Of a DNA stretch of 31,771 nt, positions 6,525 to 13,400 are shown in pieces (positions within the stretch are counted from its first letter, which is position 1; each line of letters starts with the position of its first letter). The stretch lies in IMG/VR virus record IMGVR_UViG_3300030012_001754, positions 1-31,771 of that record; one strand, 5' to 3'. A program made the position numbers and the translations under genes. This DNA comes from a virus. The notes below the pieces were generated by a model that saw only the letters and a list, made by a program, of their open reading frames with translations, was not told where the DNA came from and did not search any database.

Positions 6525-7000
6525 ATAAGATAGAAAAGAATAAAAAAGTAATATCAGATTTAATAAGGTACGCATACGAGAAGAAAGGTATTAACGCAAA
6601 GTTGCTTAAAAGTAGAAGAAGGTTTGTAGTTGATACAAATATAGCTTTAGCTAAATGTATTAAAGATAATATGTCTTTAACATTTCAAAATGTAGGGTTT
6701 ATTTTCAATAAAAGTCATTGCACAATAGTTTATTATATGAAACAACATGATCTTTTATTTAAAACAGATAGTAGTTACGTGAAAGATTATCAAGATTATA
6801 AAAATTATATTGAGGATTATTATCTAAAAAACAATAAAAGTAAAGAGTTTGTTAAAGAAGATTTATCTATTTATTTAAGTAAAATGAATCAGTTGAGAGA
6901 AGAAAATAAATTATTAACAAATGAACTTGACACCTATAAAAAAGAAAATGAAACAATAAAATACGAATTAAAGAGGTTGTCAAAATTTGCTAATTGGTAA
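6521..7000 (+). CDS. DnaA domain-IV-like DNA-binding protein with coiled coil
   Basis: Residues 28-80 match the pattern of the C-terminal DNA-binding domain of DnaA: LLKSRRRFVVDTNIALAKCI (28-47) corresponds to the basic K-S-x-R-R helix with R-x-I-A-M-x-L, and NVGFIFNKSHCTIVYYMK (57-74) to the I-G-x-x-F-x-x-R-x-H-x-T-V signature helix, in which the His and Thr contact the DnaA box in bacterial DnaA. The AAA+ ATPase domain is absent. Residues 116-155 form a coiled coil (NQLREENKLLTNELDTYKKE). The protein may bind a phage origin or host DnaA boxes without ATP switching, so it could initiate or block replication. Similar standalone domains are known in phage genomes. Confidence 0.75.
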   Translation: MNKIEKNKKVISDLIRYAYEKKGINAKLLKSRRRFVVDTNIALAKCIKDNMSLTFQNVGFIFNKSHCTIVYYMKQHDLLFKTDSSYVKDYQDYKNYIEDYYLKNNKSKEFVKEDLSIYLSKMNQLREENKLLTNELDTYKKENETIKYELKRLSKFANW

Positions 7001-7003
7001 TGT

Positions 7004-7267
7004 ATGAAGAAAAAAATATATCACGCAAAGGTTAACTATAAGTGGAGGGTGGTAAGATATGTTAAGGGTGTTAGAAAGCCTACAAAGACTTGGAAGACAT
7101 CTAGTATAAAGAGTTGCATAACAGATCTTGAACCTGAAGTTTTGAGTAATAATAAGGTGTTTATAAAAGGGTTAGAAATAAAACATAAGTCAACCCAAGA
7201 ATTAGAAATTAAAGTATTATCAGTAGTAGATTACGAATATTTATGTATGTCAAATGATGTTTATTAA
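7004..7267 (+). CDS. Basic hypothetical protein, 87 residues
   Basis: Unrecognised. The N-terminal half is rich in Lys, Arg and aromatic residues (KVNYKWRVVRYVKGVRKPTK) and strand-like, which would fit nucleic-acid binding; a resemblance to the small Arm-type or AP2-like DNA-binding sheet is possible but too weak to name. The C-terminal half is mixed. Its ATG is three bases after the previous stop. No signal peptide or membrane segment. Confidence 0.72.
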   Translation: MKKKIYHAKVNYKWRVVRYVKGVRKPTKTWKTSSIKSCITDLEPEVLSNNKVFIKGLEIKHKSTQELEIKVLSVVDYEYLCMSNDVY

Positions 7268-7282
7268 CTAAATTAAATTAAA

Positions 7283-7552
7283 ATGATTGAAGTATTAATT
7301 TTTGCTTTATGTGTAATAGGTGTATACATAACTTTAGAAATGATTAAGTATAACAAACAGTTAAAAGAAGATGAAAGGAATAATAACGAAGGTGCTCCAA
7401 GCATCAATCAAGAAAGGTATAACCTTAAACATAGTGCAGAGATACCTAAGGCTAAAATACAAAGTAAACGTAAGCCTGGTCGCCCTAAAAAAGAGACTAC
7501 TAAACCTAAAAAAGTAAAGAAAAATGCAAGAAAAGATAAGAAAAAAGTGTAA
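7283..7552 (+). CDS. Membrane-anchored AT-hook protein
   Basis: Residues 3-20 form one hydrophobic segment (EVLIFALCVIGVYITLEM) at the extreme N-terminus, then a polar linker (23-60) and a very basic tail. The tail contains KRKPGRPKK (62-70), a canonical AT-hook with the Gly-Arg-Pro core that inserts into the minor groove of AT-rich DNA, followed by a Lys-rich stretch (KPKKVKKNARKDKKKV). The combination would tether DNA to the cytoplasmic membrane with the basic tail inside the cell. The start has a textbook Bacteroidota leader (AAATTAAATTAAAATG). It overlaps the next gene by 29 bases. Function in replication, segregation or DNA condensation is inference. Confidence 0.75.
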   Translation: MIEVLIFALCVIGVYITLEMIKYNKQLKEDERNNNEGAPSINQERYNLKHSAEIPKAKIQSKRKPGRPKKETTKPKKVKKNARKDKKKV

Positions 7553-7856
7553 TGAGATTCGTGATCTCCTTATAGAAAAGAACATAGCTTATGGCAACTC
7601 CGTTTTCGATAAAGGTTTATTATTTGAGGTAGATCCTATGTACGCTATACAAGCTAGAATAAACGATAAACTCAATAGGATTAAGAGTAAAGAAACCTAC
7701 ATGAGTGAGAACGATCTTCTTGATGTAACTGGATACCTAATACTACTTCAGGTATACAAGGAGCATAAAGATGAGTGTAGGTATGATATACTATCTCAAA
7801 TAGACAAAGACTTTAGCTTAAAAAACAATCATTATAATAATGAGGAAGGAGCCTAG
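7524..7856 (+). CDS. Nmad1/DUF1599-like protein
   Basis: A 110-residue all-helical protein with the order of motifs of the nucleotide-modification-associated domain 1 (DUF1599) group: LLIEKNIAYGNSVF (15-28), DPMYAIQARINDKLNRI (38-54) with the conserved R-I-x-D-K-L-x-R segment, and DLLDVTGYLILL (64-75) with the Asp-x-x-Gly-Tyr helix. This group is often found in phages near nucleotide-metabolism or DNA-modification genes; its chemistry is not well established, but the Asp/Glu pattern resembles MazG-like nucleotide pyrophosphatases. It overlaps its neighbours on both sides (29 and 17 bases). Confidence 0.75.
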   Translation: MQEKIRKKCNEIRDLLIEKNIAYGNSVFDKGLLFEVDPMYAIQARINDKLNRIKSKETYMSENDLLDVTGYLILLQVYKEHKDECRYDILSQIDKDFSLKNNHYNNEEGA

Positions 7857-8283
7857 ATTTGAAAAAAATAGTGATAGAATCAGAGAAAAGGAAACTCTTC
7901 GTATCCTGCTAGAAGGTAAAGATTTAACCTTTACGCAGCTTGATAAGTTTGCTCCAGTAGACGCTGAAATTATAGATAACAAAACAATGGAGATCGTATC
8001 TCTATGTGAGGTAAAGACTATGAGCCTTAATATGTGTGACATAGAAAGAGCCAGAACATCTGTAAGGAAGATACAACATTGCCAAAAGGAAGCGTTGCAT
8101 AGAGACCTTCCATTATGTATAGCCTGGAGATTCTTAGATGGCATTGGTTATATATGGATGAGAGAAATAACAAAAGCCACAGTTGAGTGGGGTGGCATGA
8201 AAAACCCACGACCAGGATCTATATGGGATAGAGAGCTACTATTCTATATAGACCTAGATTTACTAACAATAATTAAATTTTAG
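7840..8283 (+). CDS. Putative PD-(D/E)XK nuclease, 147 residues
   Basis: The segment PVDAEIIDNKTMEIVSLCEVKTM (39-61, active residues Asp41, Glu57, Lys59) has the D-x(n)-E-x-K arrangement of the PD-(D/E)XK phosphodiesterase superfamily, with Glu16 or Glu20 as a possible upstream acidic residue and the core strand PLCIAWRFLDGIGYIWM (91-107) behind it. This would suit a structure-specific or Holliday-junction-type nuclease or a restriction-like enzyme. No family beyond the fold is recognised. It overlaps the Nmad1-like gene by 17 bases and lies in a block that also encodes a DUF1064-like nuclease. Confidence 0.65.
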   Translation: MRKEPRFEKNSDRIREKETLRILLEGKDLTFTQLDKFAPVDAEIIDNKTMEIVSLCEVKTMSLNMCDIERARTSVRKIQHCQKEALHRDLPLCIAWRFLDGIGYIWMREITKATVEWGGMKNPRPGSIWDRELLFYIDLDLLTIIKF

Positions 8284-8285
8284 AC

Positions 8286-8477
8286 ATGAACAAGCAACAA
8301 AAAGATGCAGAGCAAAAGTACAAGTACGCAAAGTTCGACTGCGAAATGAGAGCTAAATCTGTAGAGATAGCTTCAAAATTATCAACAAATAATAGTGTCG
8401 CTTCTTTGCTAAAAGATGCAGGGACGATAGCAAAGTATATCTTTGGTGTGGTAGAACAACCAAAAGAAGATAAATAA
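8286..8477 (+). CDS. Small hypothetical protein, 63 residues
   Basis: Unrecognised. The N-terminal third is a charged helix (KQQKDAEQKYKYAKFDCEMR) and the C-terminal part a more hydrophobic helix (SLLKDAGTIAKYIFGVVE) that is too short and polar to be a clear membrane span. It begins two bases after the nuclease gene's stop. Possibly a two-helix adaptor protein. A TATCTTTG sequence inside its 3' end (8438-8445) matches the promoter consensus but coincides with ordinary codons. Confidence 0.7.
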   Translation: MNKQQKDAEQKYKYAKFDCEMRAKSVEIASKLSTNNSVASLLKDAGTIAKYIFGVVEQPKEDK

Positions 8478-8509
8478 TTTGTATCTTGCCCTTTGTAATT
8501 TTATTAGAT

Positions 8510-8749
8510 ATGGCAAGTAAAAGTTCCAAGCATTATAAAAAGAATAAGGAGTCGTATGACAAAAAGAAAAAGTACGACTCCAAATATTCTTCATCAGAAG
8601 AGAGAAAAAAATATCGAGTTAAGCTAAACCTTTTTAATAGAAAGAATGGTAAAAAAGGTGATGGTAAAGATGCCTCTCATACTAAAGGTGGAAAGCTAGT
8701 TTTAGAAAGTCAATCTAAAAATAGAGCTAGGAATAGAGGAAAAAAGTAA
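8510..8749 (+). CDS. Very basic HNH-like small protein
   Basis: A 79-residue, Lys/Arg/Ser-rich protein. The first half is low in complexity (KHYKKNKESYDKKKKYDSKY). The second half has a conserved-looking block, FNRKNGKKGDGKDASHTKGG (about 43-62) and then LVLESQSKNRARNRGKK, which recalls phage proteins with a GDG-D-SH...S-x-NR pattern and loosely the HNH fold, without the full His-Asn-His set. I chose ATG at 8510 over a TTG at 8486 because the TTG would add eight hydrophobic residues unlike the rest and has no better leader. DNA or RNA binding is likely from charge alone. Confidence 0.7.
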   Translation: MASKSSKHYKKNKESYDKKKKYDSKYSSSEERKKYRVKLNLFNRKNGKKGDGKDASHTKGGKLVLESQSKNRARNRGKK

Positions 8750-8770
8750 ATTATTTCTTACCTTTCCAGG

Positions 8771-9229
8771 ATGCGATTCAAGAGAAGGAAGGGCAGAAAG
8801 ATAACTAAAGCTAAGAAACATATTGCAGATGGTATTACATTTGCCTCAGGTCTAGAGCTTTACTGTTATAGAGCCTTAATAAAAGCAAAAATCCCCCACC
8901 AATACGAAGGAAGATCCTTCGAGCTTGTAGAAAAATTCAAGTTCGATGGTCTCCTAATGGATAAAGGGAAGACAAAAGGTAAGACAGTTTATAAGGAGAA
9001 GACAGGTAAGGTTAGAAACATATCTTACACTCCAGACTTTATAAACTTAGATAAAGGTTTTATAATAGAAACCAAAGGATTAAGAACTGCTGAATTTAAA
9101 ATGAGGTTTAAGTTGTTTTTAAAGTATCTATACGATACAAACCAACACTTAGACGTATACGTCCCATCAAATCAAAAGGAAGTTGACGCAACTATAGATC
9201 TCATTTTAAGCAGGGGTTCTTTTAATTAA
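8771..9229 (+). CDS. DUF1064-like PD-(D/E)XK endonuclease (Holliday-junction-resolvase type)
   Basis: A 152-residue protein with the three-block active site of the DUF1064/phage-endonuclease group: GITFASGLELYCYRAL (21-36) with Glu29, ISYTPDFI (84-91) with Asp89, and GFIIETKG (96-103) with Glu100 and Lys102. In this superfamily these residues bind the metal and cleave DNA. Residues 42-80 hold a family-typical insertion with LVEKFKFDGLL and a Lys-rich loop. Likely roles are branched-DNA resolution before packaging or host DNA degradation. Its strongly basic N-terminus (MRFKRRKGRKITKAKK) fits DNA binding. A weak terminator follows at 9236-9265. Confidence 0.82.
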   Translation: MRFKRRKGRKITKAKKHIADGITFASGLELYCYRALIKAKIPHQYEGRSFELVEKFKFDGLLMDKGKTKGKTVYKEKTGKVRNISYTPDFINLDKGFIIETKGLRTAEFKMRFKLFLKYLYDTNQHLDVYVPSNQKEVDATIDLILSRGSFN

Positions 9230-9235
9230 CGTTGA

Positions 9236-9265
9236 GCAAGCTACGTGAGTGCTGCATATTTTTTT
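9236..9265 (+). terminator. Weak terminator-like hairpin with T-run
   Basis: GC(A)AGC (9236-9241) can pair with GCTGC (9251-9255) around a nine-base loop with one bulge, followed by ATATTTTTTT to 9265. It is six bases beyond the nuclease stop. The five-pair stem is short, so termination may be partial. Confidence 0.4.
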
Positions 9266-9388
9266 GTAGGGTAGAACTACTTTTAATTTCAGATTTAAAT
9301 TTGAGGTTTTATCCTACGAGTTCTTTGTATAGAGGGGGTTAAAGATTTGATCGTCAGCAGCCCCCTCTATTACTATAAAATATAGTAA
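9266..9388 (+). ncRNA. Structured intergenic region with three stems
   Basis: Three potential stems occur in series. GTAGGGT (9266-9272) pairs with ATCCTAC (9311-9317) with one G-U pair. ATAGAGGGGG (9329-9338) pairs perfectly with CCCCCTCTAT (9361-9370) around a 22-base loop. TTACTATA (9370-9377) pairs perfectly with TATAGTAA (9381-9388) around AAA, ending one base before the start codon at 9390. No coding frame of note lies here. It may be an mRNA leader that controls the downstream genes, a small RNA, or a DNA site such as an origin; the sequence alone does not decide. Confidence 0.5.
9296..9303 (+). promoter_or_regulatory. Candidate TAnnTTTG promoter motif (TAAATTTG)
   Basis: A perfect match to the Bacteroidota -7 motif lies in the intergenic region, upstream of the two perfect hairpins. 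If used, transcription would start near 9309 and the ~80-base leader would carry both. No good -33 TTG is found at the expected distance (the nearest TTTG is at 9263-9266, too far), so this is tentative. Confidence 0.4.
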
Positions 9389-9389
9389 G

Positions 9390-9548
9390 ATGAGTAAAGA
9401 AAAAGAAAAAGAATTAAGAGAAGCTCATATAAGATCAGAGCAGTCTAAAGTAGAAACCTTCGATTCTTGGATTATAGATTCTACAGGTGACGATCCTAAG
9501 TATGAGGATGACTGTGGTTGTGGTTGTGAAGATTCTTGTGATACATGA
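9390..9548 (+). CDS. 52-residue protein with Cys-rich C-terminus
   Basis: ATG at 9390 opens a 52-codon frame ending TGA 9546-9548, overlapping the phoH start (9545) in an ATGA junction. The N-terminal half is a charged helix (MSKEKEKELREAHIRSEQ). The C-terminal half is acidic and ends DDCGCGCEDSCDT, with four cysteines within nine residues. The CxCxC...C cluster suggests metal binding, or a redox or thiol switch; no family is recognised. The exact coupling to phoH and codon use like its neighbours support it as a real gene. Its start codon lies one base after a perfect hairpin. Confidence 0.7.
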   Translation: MSKEKEKELREAHIRSEQSKVETFDSWIIDSTGDDPKYEDDCGCGCEDSCDT

Positions 9549-10204
9549 TAGACAACAAACAAAAAAGAAAACCAAAAGGTAATATAAAATTTAATATAAC
9601 CTTATCTGAAGAACAAAAGAGGGCTAAAGAAAATATCATAAATCATGCCTTTAGTTTTATTATAGGTAAAGCAGGTTCTGGTAAGACCCTCCTTGCTGTT
9701 CAGGTAGCGTTAGATATGTTTTTTAAAAGGCAGTATAGTAAGATTATTATTACTAGACCTACCATAGCCACTGAAGATAATGGGTTCCTTCCAGGAACTG
9801 AAAAAGAAAAGCTAGAGCCCTGGCTTGTACCTATCATGTCTAACATGAGGAAGGTATATAATAAGGCTGATAAGATTCAGAAGATGGTAGATGATGGAGA
9901 CATAGAGCTTGTTTCTTTATCTCACTTCAGAGGTAGAACCTTTGATGACTCTGTAGTTATTGTAGATGAGTTTCAGAACTTAACTAAGTCACAACTTCGT
10001 ATGGCACTAGGTAGGTTAGGAAAAGACTCTATAATGATATTCTGTGGAGACAATCAACAGATAGATCTTAAGGATCAAAACTACTCAGCGATACAGGACG
10101 TATCAAAGATAAAAGATAGCGAGTTTGTGTTTAAGGTTGTATTACAAGACAACCACAGACATAAGGCTATAGATGACGTACTAGAGCTTCTATCTAGTTA
10201 CTAA
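9545..10204 (+). CDS. phoH: PhoH-like ATPase
   Basis: PhoH-family P-loop NTPase, common in marine phages. Walker A is IGKAGSGKTLL (40-50), followed by the PhoH-specific IIITRPTI (67-74) and DNGFLPGTEKEKLEPWLVPI (78-97). Walker B with the family's E-F-Q-N is SVVIVDEFQN (136-145), preceded by SLSHFRGRTFDD (124-135), and the C-terminal sensor-like motif is FCGDNQQIDL (166-175). At 219 residues it is the compact phage form without the PIN domain found in some relatives. The function is not settled; RNA helicase/RNase-associated roles are proposed for cellular PhoH2. It is the last plus-strand gene before the convergent junction. Confidence 0.95.
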   Translation: MIDNKQKRKPKGNIKFNITLSEEQKRAKENIINHAFSFIIGKAGSGKTLLAVQVALDMFFKRQYSKIIITRPTIATEDNGFLPGTEKEKLEPWLVPIMSNMRKVYNKADKIQKMVDDGDIELVSLSHFRGRTFDDSVVIVDEFQNLTKSQLRMALGRLGKDSIMIFCGDNQQIDLKDQNYSAIQDVSKIKDSEFVFKVVLQDNHRHKAIDDVLELLSSY

Positions 10205-10332
10205 TCCCAGGTTATATATAAACATATTGGACCGAAGAATATCTGAACTTCGTTGTAAGGGATCTTGTCTGTAGGGTTAAAGGTTCTTACACCTAGTATA
10301 AACCCCTGTATTAATTGTATTCCTACTTCCAT
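10201..10332 (-). CDS. 43-residue small phage protein on the minus strand
   Basis: A minus-strand frame from ATG at 10332-10330 to TAG at 10203-10201. The product starts MEVGIQLIQGFILGV and ends EVQIFFGPICLYITWD. Its layout, a short hydrophobic GIQ(L/F)I-GF--GV start and a hydrophobic strand ending in W-(D/E), resembles a group of ~45-residue proteins that I recall from many tailed phages, of unknown role. It overlaps the phoH stop codon by three bases and lies downstream, in the same direction, of the giant polyvalent gene, separated from it by the hairpin at 10350-10371. No own promoter is recognisable. Confidence 0.6.
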   Translation of the reverse strand: MEVGIQLIQGFILGVRTFNPTDKIPYNEVQIFFGPICLYITWD

Positions 10333-10349
10333 ATGTTTACGTAAAAGAA

Positions 10350-10371
10350 AAGGAGGGAACTACCCCTCCTT
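10350..10371. terminator. Terminator hairpin in the convergent gap
   Basis: AAGGAGGG (10350-10357) pairs perfectly with CCCTCCTT (10364-10371), loop AACTAC. On the minus strand it is followed by TTTTCTTTTAC, a usable T-tract; on the plus strand by CTTAAC, which is poor. It therefore most likely ends late transcription coming from the giant gene, and may also slow phoH transcripts. Confidence 0.7.
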
Positions 10372-10391
10372 CTTAACTAACCAAAAAAACC
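10352..10391 (+). repeat. Hairpin-plus-leader cassette, copy 2 (orphan)
   Basis: Second copy of the hairpin arm/T-rich/TTAAC...TAACCAAAAAAA cassette found at 4577-4622. Here the leader is followed by CCAAAACTATAG and no ATG, so on the plus strand it leads to no gene. It may be a displaced copy or a relic of a lost gene. Confidence 0.5.
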
Positions 10392-10426
10392 AAAACTATA
10401 GAAAGTCTTGAAGTGCTATAAAGGTA

Positions 10427-10445
10427 ATAATTAAATTTTAATTAT
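10427..10445. repeat. Perfect AT-only palindrome at the end of the giant gene
   Basis: ATAATTAAA and TTTAATTAT form a perfect 9-base inverted repeat around one T, covering the stop codon (10438-10440) of the polyvalent protein gene. It lacks G/C and is unlikely to terminate by itself; significance is uncertain in AT-rich DNA. Confidence 0.35.
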
Positions 10446-13400
10446 CATCTACATTTACAATATCTTCTCTATATCTATTAAAATATCTAATGTAAGCTTC
10501 CTCTATAACAGCTTTACTAACTCTAGAGTTGTATAATATAGCTTGTATGTCCTCTCCAGATACTCCATTTAATCTAGCACCAGCCATAAGATCAGCCATC
10601 TTGTTTAATTCCTCATCAAACTTAGGGTTATCTTTAGCTGACTGAATTACAGAGAATCTATCTTTAAGGTTTTCTTTACCCATTCTGTCAACCATATCTT
10701 TGTATAAGAAGTTACCTTTAATGGCTAAACCTTTATTAACGTTTACTCTACTAACTCTAAGACCAAAGAATGCTAAAGCTTCGTATCCTGGAACTAGTTC
10801 TGAGTCTGCATCAAATATAGCCTCTCCAGTTCTAGTAATACCTCTAGTAACTCCTGGTTGTAGTTTTTGTCCTACATATACAGCCATCTTCATAGCTTTT
10901 GTTGGTCCAGAATCTGTACTGTTATATATCTTACCACCTTTGTTGGATACAGCATCCTGCATTACAATTCTAGTCATCTCATCCCCAAGGAATGGTTGAT
11001 ACATTCTTTCAAGAACTCTCATTGCAGACTCTTCACCAAGCTTAGTGTCTATATCATTAAATGATAATCTTATCATATCTTTAATATAACCTACACCAGA
11101 TACACTAGAAAAGTTTATGTAATCAAAGTAATGATCTCCCTCTGTTTGACCTTCAAACTGTCTAGATTCTAACATACCTTGCTCCATATAAGATATATTC
11201 CCTGAAGCGTCCCACTCAGGAAGTAGTAAACGCATCTTTCTTTCTTCTACCTCTTCATCATCAGTATCTCCACCAAAACCTAACATAGATCCTAAGAACT
11301 GTGCTGTATAAAGTTGAAGACCTTCAAGTAGAGTCATAGTAGCTATAGTACCAGCAAGTCTAGTAGCACCAATCTTTTTGATTTTAGGATTATTACTACT
11401 AAGCTCATCAAAGCCTAGCACAACAGCATTCTTGGAATTACGCAAAGACTCAGCTTGAAACGCAACAAAGGAACCTATCAAAGGAGACCTACCAATAAGT
11501 CTAATTATTCTAGGAATCTCGTTGTAGTTAGGGTATAGACTTATTATATTTTTAGCAGCTAATTCCTCTGCTGTTTTAGTATCTATACCAGCTTTTATAT
11601 ATCTAGACTTTTCGTTTAAGTACCCAAATATTTTCCAAACATCATCCTCAGCTTGATAAGCTTTCATAAACTTTTCATCAAAATACTTTATTGGCTTTCC
11701 TATACTTCTTTTAGCTTTAGATATAAGCTTTTGAATGTTACCATTACTCTCGTCTAAGTACTCAGATAAATCAAACTTAGAGTTTCCTATATCCTCAGCT
11801 ATACCTCTTATTTCTTGAAGTGATGCTGACGAACTTACAACACCTAGACCTACTAACTTTTCATATAACTCTACAAAGTCTTGGCTTTTCATATTTTTAA
11901 AGACTTGTATAGAAGTTTTAGCGTCCTGATACATACCACCTCTAAATCCTATGTGACCATTCATCATAGCAAAGGCTGTGTTACCAATAAGGTTTTTAAC
12001 GTGAGTACCAGGATTCCATACAGTCTTCATCTTCTTATTTAAAAGAACTGTAGACATATATAGGTTGTAAAGTTTTTGAACTTGTCCAGAATCTAAGTTT
12101 TCAGAAACTTGATTCATCACAGTAAACATTTCTTCGTCTACAAATTTACCTTCAAGCGTACCCCATCTAGACCCCTCAAGCTTATAAAAATTATCAAGGG
12201 TTTGAACATCAGATATAAATGTCCCTTGACCAATATCATTAAGATCTTTATACATTCTCTCAGCAGATATTGTTCTAGCTATCTTACTTACAGTATTACT
12301 GTAGTTATATAGAGGGTTATCTATCTCTCCCCACAGGTCTCTAATCTCTTTAGGTACAGCTTTTTTCTCTTTAAATATAGAGGTGACTCTAGATAAGTTA
12401 TCTAAAGACCCACTCTTAGAGAGGCTACGAAGAATACCTTTTTCTTCTGTTAACTTTCTAAAAGCAACACCACTAATTTCTTCTAGTCTTTTCTCTGAAG
12501 CGTTAGGATTATCTTTCTTAGCTTCCTGATATAAGAAGTCTTTAGCCCTCTTTATTATGTCGTTATCTGTCTGCTCCCAACCTTTAACTTCAAACTGTTT
12601 GTATGACCTTCTTACGTAGACTTCCATATTAGCGTCTACAGTGAACATCGTCTGACCCTCTATAAGACCTTCTCTAATTAATGTCTTACTAAGTCTATCT
12701 ATGTGCATCCTCATATCTATAAGTGCAAACTTAAGCTCTGAGTCTTCCATAGATCTAATATCGTCCATGTTATGTAGTAGGTCGTTAACTTGCTCTGAAG
12801 TTAGGTCGCTACCTTCCATGGCTTCTTTTAGTTTTTTAGCGTTCTCAGATACTCTAAGAAGCTCTACGTTAAGATTACCCTTACTGCGAACCATTATCTC
12901 TTTTATCTCCTCGTTAGAGTGAGTACCAAATGGTTTAGCTAATAGGTTTGTTAACCTAGTATCGTAAGCCTTTCCTTTATCAAATCCTAAGCTAGATAGA
13001 GCTTGACTTACATAACCACCTGCAGTATAGTCAGCATTTACTAAAGCTTCAGATATATCAAAAGCTACACTTGCTAAACCTGAGGTGTACACGTTAGTCT
13101 CTCCTTCCTCTTGAGGGGCTTGAAACCTAAGTGGACCAACCTTATCAGTTGCAGCCTTAAGCTCTGGGGTTAGGTTTATTACTGCGTTAGGGTATTCTTT
13201 TTTAGGTAAAGTAAACCTTTCGTTAATAGACTTAAATAGAATAGCACTTGTCTTATTGTAAAAATACATTATAGCCATATCCTTTATCTTTTCAACACTA
13301 TCGTAGCTATCTTTATACTCATCAAATTTATTGTAAGTTTTTTCAAATAACTCTCCAGTATTAGGATCTGTAAACTCAGTTCTTATATATGTATTTCCGT

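Noticed and set aside
8438-8445. TATCTTTG promoter-like motif
   Set aside because: It is inside the 63-residue gene and spells ordinary codons; such motifs are expected many times by chance in DNA this AT-rich. Only intergenic matches were kept.
8475-8488. ATAATTTGTATC before the basic HNH-like gene, similar to the sequence around the promoter at 2718
   Set aside because: The first two bases of the TAnnTTTG consensus are exchanged and no -33 element is seen, so it is too weak to annotate.
8486-8509. TTG start extending the basic HNH-like protein by eight residues
   Set aside because: The ATG at 8510 has a usual A/T-rich context and the extension is hydrophobic and unlike the rest of the protein.
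7361-8594. Minus-strand open frames of 60-108 codons opposite the nuclease block
   Set aside because: They are complementary to well-supported plus-strand genes with packed ATG/stop junctions; hydrophobic Phe/Ser/Leu composition is an antisense artefact.
10231-10255. CGAAG...CTTCG inverted repeat in the convergent gap
   Set aside because: Five pairs only, no T-tract, and fully within the 43-codon minus-strand gene.
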